Positions 29,251 to 34,674 of a DNA stretch of 34,674 nt are shown here, piece by piece; position 1 is the first letter of the stretch; every line of letters begins with the position of its first letter. Under the pieces are notes generated by a model. That model made no database searches and was not told where the DNA came from. It saw nothing but the letters and a program-made list of their open reading frames with translations. Origin of the DNA: Paraburkholderia sp. LEh10 (GTDB taxonomy: Bacteria > Pseudomonadota > Gammaproteobacteria > Burkholderiales > Burkholderiaceae); the NCBI RefSeq assembly GCF_017814945.1, contig NZ_JAGIPX010000077.1, forward strand, positions 1 to 34,674, given 5' to 3'. The translations under genes were made by a program, and so were the position numbers.

Positions 29251-31623
29251 ATGCCCGAACTGCTCGCGAACCTGAACCCCGAACAATACGCCGCCGTCAC
29301 GCTGCCGAACGAACCGGCGCTCATTCTGGCGGGCGCAGGCAGCGGCAAGACGCGCGTGCTGATCACGCGGATCGCGTGGCTGATCCAGCACGGTTTTGCA
29401 TCTCCGCCGACCGTCCTCGGCGTGACGTTCACGAACAAGGCCGCGCGCGAAATGATGTCGCGCCTGTCGGCGCTTTTGCCCATCGACACGCGCGGCATGT
29501 GGATCGGCACCTTCCACGGCCTGTGCAACCGGATGCTCCGTGCGCATTACCGCGACGCAGGTCTGCCGCAGACGTTCCAGATTCTCGACACATCGGACCA
29601 GCTTTCGGCGATCAAGCGCCTGATGAAGGGCCTGAATATCGACGACGAGAAATATCCGGCGAAGAACCTGCAGTACTTCATCAACAATGCGAAGGAGCAG
29701 GGGCTGCGTCCAAAGGACGTCGACGCGTCCGACAACTTCAACCGCAAGTTCGTCGAGCTGTACGACGCGTACGACCAGCAATGCCAGCGCGAAGGCGTCG
29801 TCGATTTTCCGGAACTGCTGCTGCGCTGCTACGAGCTGCTGTCGTACAACCCGCCGCTGCGGGCGCATTACCAGGCGCGCTTCCGTCACATTCTCGTCGA
29901 CGAGTTCCAGGACACCAACAAGCTGCAATACGCGTGGCTGAAGCTGCTGGCGGGCGAGCACAACGCGATCTTCGCGGTCGGCGACGACGACCAGTCAATC
30001 TACGCGTTTCGCGGCGCGAACGTCGGCAACATGCGCGACTTCGAGAATGAGTTCAAGGTCCGGCATCTGATCAAGCTCGAGCAGAACTACCGCTCGCACG
30101 GCCATATTCTCGATGCGGCGAATCATCTGATCGCGCACAACGCGCGGCGCCTGGGCAAGAATTTGCGCACCGACGCGGGCCACGGCGAACCCGTGCGCGT
30201 CTATGAAGCCGCGACGGATTCGCAGGAAGCGGGCTGGATCGTCGAAGAAATACGCGCGCTGATCAACACGGGCGCGTCGCGCAGCGAGATCGCCGTGCTG
30301 TACCGGAGCAACGCGCAGTCGCGCACGATCGAACATACGCTCGTGAATGTCGGCATTCCGTATCGCGTGTATGGCGGCCTGCGCTTCTTCGAGCGCCAGG
30401 AAGTGAAGCATGCGCTCGCGTATCTGCGCCTGATCGACAATCCGAACGACGACACCGCGTTCGCGCGCGTCGTCAATTTCCCGACGCGCGGCATCGGCGC
30501 GCGTTCGATCGAACAACTGGCTGACGCGGCGCGTCTGTACAACTGCTCGATGGCGGCGGCGATTCCGTACGTGACGGGCAAGGCGGGCACGAGCCTCGGC
30601 ACGTTCGCGAACCTGATCGCGAAGATGCGCGCCGAGACGGCGCAGATGAGCCTGCCGGAAACGGTCGAATATGTGGTGCGCGCAAGCGGCCTGTCCGAGT
30701 TCTATCAGAACGAGCGCGAAGGGCAGGAGCGGCTCGAAAACTTGCAGGAACTGGTGAACGCGGCCACCGCGTTCGTCAGTGAGGAAGGCTACGGGCTCGA
30801 TACGCCCGCGCGCTCGATCCCGTTGCGTCCGGGCGCAACGGCGGCGCCGGAACTGGTCGTCGCCACTGACGATCCCGGTGTCGACGTGCTCGACGCCGCC
30901 AATCCCGCCGATCCCGCGCAAAACCCCGACACGATGACGCCGCTCGCGGGCTTCCTGTCGCACGCGTCGCTCGAAGCGGGCGACAACCAGGCGCAGGCCG
31001 GCCAGGAAGCGGTGCAACTGATGACGGTGCACGCGGCGAAGGGCCTTGAATTCACGGCGGTGTTCATCACGGGCCTGGAGGAAGGGCTGTTCCCGCACGA
31101 AAACAGCGCGATGGAAGCGGATGGCCTCGAAGAAGAGCGCCGCCTGATGTACGTCGCGATCACGCGCGCGAAGGAGCGGCTGTATCTGTCGTTCGCGCAA
31201 AGCCGGATGCTGCATGGACAGACGCGCTACAACATCCGCTCGCGCTTTTTCGACGAACTGCCGCAGGAAACGCTCAAGTGGCTCACGCCGAAAGTCGAAG
31301 CGGGCGCGCGCTGGGGCGGCCGCTCGGACAATGCGGGCTGGGGACGCGACTGGTTCGCGCGACCCGATCGTCAGCAAGGCTATGGCGGCGGCCGCGAGAG
31401 CTACGCGACGACCAACGCGCCGCTGCCCGCGTTCGCCAACGAGCAGCGCGCCGCGGACACGGGCTTCCGTGTCGGCCAGCAGGTGTTCCACACGAAGTTC
31501 GGCGAAGGCACGATCACCGCGCTCGAAGGCGGCGGCGCTGATGCGAAGGCGCAGGTCAAGTTCAAGCGGCACGGCGAGAAGTGGCTCGCGCTCGCCGTCG
31601 CGAAACTTCAGGCGGTCGAATGA
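29251..31623 (+). CDS. uvrD: DNA helicase II, UvrD/PcrA type (superfamily 1A)
   Basis: A 790-residue 3'-5' helicase of nucleotide excision and mismatch repair. Helicase motifs in order: Q-motif LNPEQYAAV (8-16), Walker A AGAGSGKT (27-34), Ia TFTNKAAREM (59-68), motif II VDEFQD (216-221), motif III GDDDQSIYAFRG (244-255), IV QNYRS, V VQLMTVHAAKGLEF and VI EEERRLMYVAITRAKERLYL. The linker around 520-575 is Pro/Ala-rich. The C-terminal Tudor-like domain (GQQVFHTKFGEGTI to the end) mediates RNA polymerase contact in homologues. It overlaps mtn by 4 bp (ATGA). Confidence 0.96.
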   Translation: MPELLANLNPEQYAAVTLPNEPALILAGAGSGKTRVLITRIAWLIQHGFASPPTVLGVTFTNKAAREMMSRLSALLPIDTRGMWIGTFHGLCNRMLRAHYRDAGLPQTFQILDTSDQLSAIKRLMKGLNIDDEKYPAKNLQYFINNAKEQGLRPKDVDASDNFNRKFVELYDAYDQQCQREGVVDFPELLLRCYELLSYNPPLRAHYQARFRHILVDEFQDTNKLQYAWLKLLAGEHNAIFAVGDDDQSIYAFRGANVGNMRDFENEFKVRHLIKLEQNYRSHGHILDAANHLIAHNARRLGKNLRTDAGHGEPVRVYEAATDSQEAGWIVEEIRALINTGASRSEIAVLYRSNAQSRTIEHTLVNVGIPYRVYGGLRFFERQEVKHALAYLRLIDNPNDDTAFARVVNFPTRGIGARSIEQLADAARLYNCSMAAAIPYVTGKAGTSLGTFANLIAKMRAETAQMSLPETVEYVVRASGLSEFYQNEREGQERLENLQELVNAATAFVSEEGYGLDTPARSIPLRPGATAAPELVVATDDPGVDVLDAANPADPAQNPDTMTPLAGFLSHASLEAGDNQAQAGQEAVQLMTVHAAKGLEFTAVFITGLEEGLFPHENSAMEADGLEEERRLMYVAITRAKERLYLSFAQSRMLHGQTRYNIRSRFFDELPQETLKWLTPKVEAGARWGGRSDNAGWGRDWFARPDRQQGYGGGRESYATTNAPLPAFANEQRAADTGFRVGQQVFHTKFGEGTITALEGGGADAKAQVKFKRHGEKWLALAVAKLQAVE

Positions 31624-32408
31624 GCGCGCTGCCGTCCGAAGCGACGATTCCTCGCCGTCCGCTCGGCGTGATGGCGGCGCTGCCCGAGGAGCTCGGCGAC
31701 CTCGTCGCCGCGATGCGCGCCGAAGGCAACGTCGAAACGATCACGCATGGCAAGCGTGACTATCACATCGGCACCGTGCACGGCGCGCCGTGCGTCGTGA
31801 CGCTCGCGCGCGTCGGCAAGGTCGCGGCGGCCGCCACTGTCAGCGCGTTGATTCACGCGTTCGATGTCGAAGCCGTCGTATTCACGGGCGTCGCGGGCGG
31901 CGTCGGGCCTGCGGTGCGGATCGGCGATATCGTCGTGGCCGAGTGGTTGATGCAGCACGATCTCGATGCGTCACCGCTTTTTCCTCGCTTCGAAGTGCCG
32001 CTGCTCGGCATGTCCCGCTTTGCCGCCGATGCGCCGTTGACGGCTGCTTTGGCCAACGCCTGCGAGCGTTTCGTCGACGAAGAGGGCGCGGCGCTGTCGC
32101 AGCGGTTTTTGACCGAGGCGCGGCCCGTCGTGCATCGCGGTCTGATTATCAGCGGCGACCAGTTCGTCGCGAGCGCGACGTCCGTCGATCTGCTGCGCGC
32201 CGCGTTGCCCGACGCGCTCGCCGTCGAAATGGAAGGCGCGGCGATCGCGCAGGTCTGCTACGAATACGGTGTGCCGTGCGCGATCGTGCGCACGATTTCC
32301 GACACGGCAGATGCGCACGCGCCCGCTTCGTTCGTCACGTTTTTGACGGAAATCGCGGGCACGTATTCGAGCGGGATTCTCAGGCGGTTTCTGTCGGCGC
32401 GCGGCTAA
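31620..32408 (+). CDS. mtn: 5'-methylthioadenosine/S-adenosylhomocysteine nucleosidase
   Basis: A 262-residue nucleosidase of the PNP_UDP_1 family that splits adenine from MTA and SAH, feeding methionine salvage and removing methylation inhibitors. The N-terminal GVMAALPEELGDL (16-28) holds the conserved Glu. VEMEGAAIAQV (202-212) contacts the ribose, and RTISDTAD (224-231) includes the catalytic Asp228. The ATG was chosen at the ATGA overlap with uvrD. A ~20-residue insertion around 112-132 and an N-terminal tail make it longer than the ~230-residue E. coli enzyme. It converges on prpE with only 28 bp between stops and no visible terminator. Confidence 0.9.
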   Translation: MSALPSEATIPRRPLGVMAALPEELGDLVAAMRAEGNVETITHGKRDYHIGTVHGAPCVVTLARVGKVAAAATVSALIHAFDVEAVVFTGVAGGVGPAVRIGDIVVAEWLMQHDLDASPLFPRFEVPLLGMSRFAADAPLTAALANACERFVDEEGAALSQRFLTEARPVVHRGLIISGDQFVASATSVDLLRAALPDALAVEMEGAAIAQVCYEYGVPCAIVRTISDTADAHAPASFVTFLTEIAGTYSSGILRRFLSARG

Positions 32409-32436
32409 GGGCGCGCGCCGTTCGATGACGCAAGGC

Positions 32437-34350
32437 CTAGCCGCCGCGCGTGCCGATCGCCAGCGCGAGCGCGTCACGGATCTGCTGCAACGCCGAAGGG
32501 TCTTCGATGGTCGGCAGATCGCCGGGATCGCGGCCTTCCGCGAGCGCCGCGATCGCGCGGCGCAATAGCTTGCCGGAGCGCGTCTTCGGCAGCATCGACA
32601 CCAGCACCACATGCGAGGGCCGCGCGATTGCGCCGAGATGACGGTCGACGGTCGCGCACAGTTCGGCGGACAGCTTCGCGCGCGCGTCGTCGGACTCGTA
32701 CGCGCCTGCATCGCGGACGACGACGAACGCGATGGCCGCCTGGCCCTTCAACTGATCCGTCACGCCGACGACGGCCACTTCCGCGACCGCCTTGTGCCCC
32801 GACAGCGCTTCCTCGATCTCGCGCGTGCCGAGTCGATGGCCCGCGACGTTGATCACGTCGTCCGTGCGGCCGAGGATCGTCACGTAGCCGTCTTCGTCCT
32901 GGATGCCCCAGTCGAACGTCGAATAGACCTGCTGGTTCGGCACGCTTTCCCAATACGTCTTCACGAAGCGCGCGTCGTCGCCCCATACCGTCGACATGCA
33001 GCCCGGCGGCAGCGGATAGCCGAGCGTGATTACGCCTTTTTCGCCTGTCGGGCAGGGCTCGCCCGTGTGCTCGTTGCGCAGCGTCAGGTCGTAGCCGTAG
33101 CAGGGCACGCCCGGCGAGCCGAGTTTTTGCGGCAGCGCCTCGATGCCGCGCTGGATCGCCAGAATCGGCCAGCCCGTTTCCGTCTGCCAGAAGTTGTCGA
33201 CAACCGGCTTGCCGAGCGAGTCGGCGATCCATGAAGCCGTCGGTTCGTCGAGCGGCTCGCCCGCCAGAAACAGCGTGCGCAGGCTCGACAGATCGGCCTG
33301 CTTCAGAAGCGCGGGGTCCTGCTTCTTCAGCACGCGGATCGCGGTCGGCGCGGTGAACATCAGATTGATCCTGTACTGCTCGACGAGCCGCCACCAGATG
33401 CCGCCGTCGGGGCGGATGGGCGTGCCTTCGTACATGACCGTCGTGAGGCCCGCGATCAGCGGCGCGTAGACGATATAGCTGTGGCCGACCACCCAGCCGA
33501 CGTCGGACGCCGTGAACATCGTGTCGCCGGCCTTGCCTTCGAAGATGTATTCCATCGATGCCGCGAGCGCCACCGCATAGCCGCCGATATCGCGCTGCAC
33601 GCCCTTGGGCCTGCCTGTCGTGCCCGACGTGTACAGCACGTACGAAGGCTCCGTCGATTCGAGCCATTCGCACTGCACGTGCGCGTCGAAGAACTGCTCG
33701 CGCAGCGGCTCATAAGCGACGAGATACGGCGCGTTCAGCCGTTCGGGCGCGAGCTGACGGTCGATCAGCAGCACCTTCGGCGTCTTGTGCGTCGCACGGG
33801 CGAGCGCTTCATCGACGAGGGGCGTGTAGTCGATCACCTTGCCCGCGCGTGCGCCGGCGTCGGCTGTGACGATCAGCACGGGCTTCGCGTCGTCGATGCG
33901 CGCGGCGAGATTCGGTGCGGCGAATCCGCCGAACACGACGGAGTGAATCGCGCCCAGACGCGCGCACGCGAGCATCGCGAACACGGCTTCGGGGATCATC
34001 GGCAGATAGACCAGCACGCGGTCGCTGCGCTTGACGCCGAGCGAGCGCATCACGGCCGCCATCCGGTTCACTTCCGCGTGCAGTTCGGCATAGGTGTAGC
34101 GCCGCTCGATGCCCGTTTCCGTCGAAACGTAGATGAGGGCGTTCTGCTGTGCGCGCTGCGCAAGGTGACGGTCGACGGCGTTGTGACACAGGTTGGTCCG
34201 CCCGCCGACGAACCAGCGCGCAAACGGCGGATTCGAGCGGTCGAGGACGGCGTCGAATGGGGTTTCCCAATGGATGCGCCGCGCTTCTTCGCGCCAGAAG
34301 TCTTCGGGGGCTTCGATCGAGCGGCGGTGGAACTCGCGGTAGGTGGTCAT
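32437..34350 (-). CDS. prpE: Propionate-CoA ligase (acetyl-CoA synthetase-like)
   Basis: A 637-residue adenylate-forming enzyme activating propionate to propionyl-CoA. The ACS N-terminal domain is YREFHRRSIEAPEDFWREEARRIHW. The AMP-binding motif is YVLYTSGTTGRPKG, followed by FTASDVGWVVGHSYIVYAPL. The C-terminal hinge is GRTDDVINVAGHRLGTREIEEAL. PKTRSGKLLRRAI contains the catalytic Lys, which acetylation can switch off in homologues. GGRTNLCHNAVDRHL near the start is typical of PrpE rather than Acs. The frame is open to the window edge, but the ATG at 34350 matches the family start; the 108-residue extension is translated repeat D. No other prp genes adjoin. Confidence 0.93.
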   Translation of the reverse strand: MTTYREFHRRSIEAPEDFWREEARRIHWETPFDAVLDRSNPPFARWFVGGRTNLCHNAVDRHLAQRAQQNALIYVSTETGIERRYTYAELHAEVNRMAAVMRSLGVKRSDRVLVYLPMIPEAVFAMLACARLGAIHSVVFGGFAAPNLAARIDDAKPVLIVTADAGARAGKVIDYTPLVDEALARATHKTPKVLLIDRQLAPERLNAPYLVAYEPLREQFFDAHVQCEWLESTEPSYVLYTSGTTGRPKGVQRDIGGYAVALAASMEYIFEGKAGDTMFTASDVGWVVGHSYIVYAPLIAGLTTVMYEGTPIRPDGGIWWRLVEQYRINLMFTAPTAIRVLKKQDPALLKQADLSSLRTLFLAGEPLDEPTASWIADSLGKPVVDNFWQTETGWPILAIQRGIEALPQKLGSPGVPCYGYDLTLRNEHTGEPCPTGEKGVITLGYPLPPGCMSTVWGDDARFVKTYWESVPNQQVYSTFDWGIQDEDGYVTILGRTDDVINVAGHRLGTREIEEALSGHKAVAEVAVVGVTDQLKGQAAIAFVVVRDAGAYESDDARAKLSAELCATVDRHLGAIARPSHVVLVSMLPKTRSGKLLRRAIAALAEGRDPGDLPTIEDPSALQQIRDALALAIGTRGG

Positions 34351-34399
34351 CGGAGGCGGTCCTTCGGGCTGCGGGGTGAGCGCGAATGCGCGTGCGCAC

Positions 34400-34429
34400 A
34401 GGATAGTGCAGGCGCAGCCCGTCGGACAA
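34400..34429 (-). promoter_or_regulatory. Candidate sigma-70 promoter for prpE
   Basis: Minus strand TTGTCC (34424-34429), 18-bp spacer, TATCCT (34400-34405). The start would be near 34393, with a leader of about 43 nt to the prpE ATG. Confidence 0.5.
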
Positions 34430-34491
34430 CGCGGGTAGACCATGTGGTTTGGGGTTTCGGTTTTCGTTTTTGGGTTTGTCTGCGACGCCTG

Positions 34492-34596
34492 GCGGTTTGC
34501 TTTGCCCTTGCGCGGGCATCCGCGATGCGGTTTGCTTTGCCCTTGCGCGGGCATCCGCGATGCGGTTTGCTTTGCCCTTTCGCTGGCATCCGCGAT
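34492..34596. repeat. 35-bp tandem modules in copy D, three units
   Basis: Units begin at 34492, 34527 and 34562. Units 1 and 2 are identical; unit 3 differs in its middle (CTTTCGCTGGC in place of CCTTGCGCGGGC). Each unit ends with GCATCCGCGAT. The period of 35 shifts reading frame each time, arguing against coding. Confidence 0.95.
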
Positions 34597-34636
34597 ACGC
34601 CTCGCGGCGCGGGCGTTGCCCCTGTGCGGGGCGGCA

Positions 34637-34671
34637 CCTACTTTTCTTTGCCGGCTGCAAAGAAAAGTAGG
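34637..34671. repeat. Long hairpin of copy D with a compensatory extra base pair
   Basis: CCTACTTTTCTTTGC (34637-34651) pairs perfectly with GCAAAGAAAAGTAGG (34657-34671), loop CGGCT. Each arm has one more T or A than the other copies, and pairing is preserved. Confidence 0.95.
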
Positions 34672-34674
34672 CAA

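Larger units (their letters stand above)
34479..34674. repeat. Dispersed hairpin repeat, copy D (arm, reaches window edge)
   Basis: It starts at the shared edge sequence TGTCTGCGACGC. Three ~35-bp modules follow (34492-34596), then the GCGCC/GGCGC stem, the GCCCC/GGGGC hairpin (about 34616-34633) and the long hairpin (34637-34671). The orientation is that of the left arms of copies B and C, so a second inverted arm is expected to the right of the window. It lies upstream of prpE. The open frames through it are not genes. Confidence 0.88.

Noticed and set aside
32409..32436. Terminator between mtn and prpE
   Set aside because: The 28-bp convergent gap contains no adequate stem with a T-tract.
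34492..34596. CRISPR-like tandem units
   Set aside because: The units are directly adjacent with no unique spacers, and no cas genes are present.
34351..34674. 108-residue N-terminal extension of PrpE
   Set aside because: It is translated repeat DNA; the family start and a promoter-like sequence place the ATG at 34350.

Overview
The window is a GC-rich chromosomal segment of a Burkholderiaceae beta-proteobacterium, most likely Paraburkholderia or a close relative. The supports are the ilvI-ilvH-ilvC-psd-pssA block, the sigma factor/DUF3619/DUF3106/RDD operon, the IolC-DUF2090 fusion and the PrpE type. It carries no rRNA, tRNA, phage, insertion sequence or CRISPR that I could recognise. Species assignment is inference from gene content and recalled homologues.

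Left part (1-11162). Three minus-strand genes encode a diacylglycerol kinase, a GT4 glycosyltransferase and a COG2908 metallophosphoesterase. The gene set and a Pho-box-like sequence 45 bp before the first gene suggest phosphate-controlled replacement of phospholipids by glycolipids. A 61-bp tandem repeat lies upstream. Next comes a minus-strand operon of an ECF-like sigma factor, a one-TM DUF3619 protein (candidate anti-sigma), a DUF3106 protein and an RDD membrane protein. On the plus strand follow ilvI-ilvH-ilvC (branched-chain amino acids), a strong terminator, and psd-pssA (phosphatidylethanolamine synthesis).

Middle part (11852-24466). A complete-looking myo-inositol uptake and catabolism cluster. 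On the minus strand lie a periplasmic binding protein, permease, ATPase, iolC (kinase fused to DUF2090 aldolase), iolD, iolE and iolB. Divergently lie an RpiR-type regulator (iolR), iolG and a second Gfo/Idh dehydrogenase. The divergent region holds a GGAA-N6-TTCC palindrome over the putative iolR promoter. Only iolA (methylmalonate-semialdehyde dehydrogenase) is missing. A tusA-like gene ends this part.

Right part (25235-34350). galU and valS on the minus strand; divergent uvrD with overlapping mtn (MTA/SAH nucleosidase); then prpE (propionate-CoA ligase) on the minus strand.

The most unusual structure is a dispersed repeat family at four places: 1-141, 11182-11844, 24501-25222 and 34479-34674. 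Each arm carries a long hairpin (a perfect 32-bp palindrome in two copies), a small GCCCC/GGGGC hairpin, a third small stem, and a variable number of ~35-bp modules. Two loci are large inverted pairs that fill nearly the whole gap between the stop codons of convergent genes and bracket the inositol/tusA segment. Small ORFs inside them are artefacts of the repeat.
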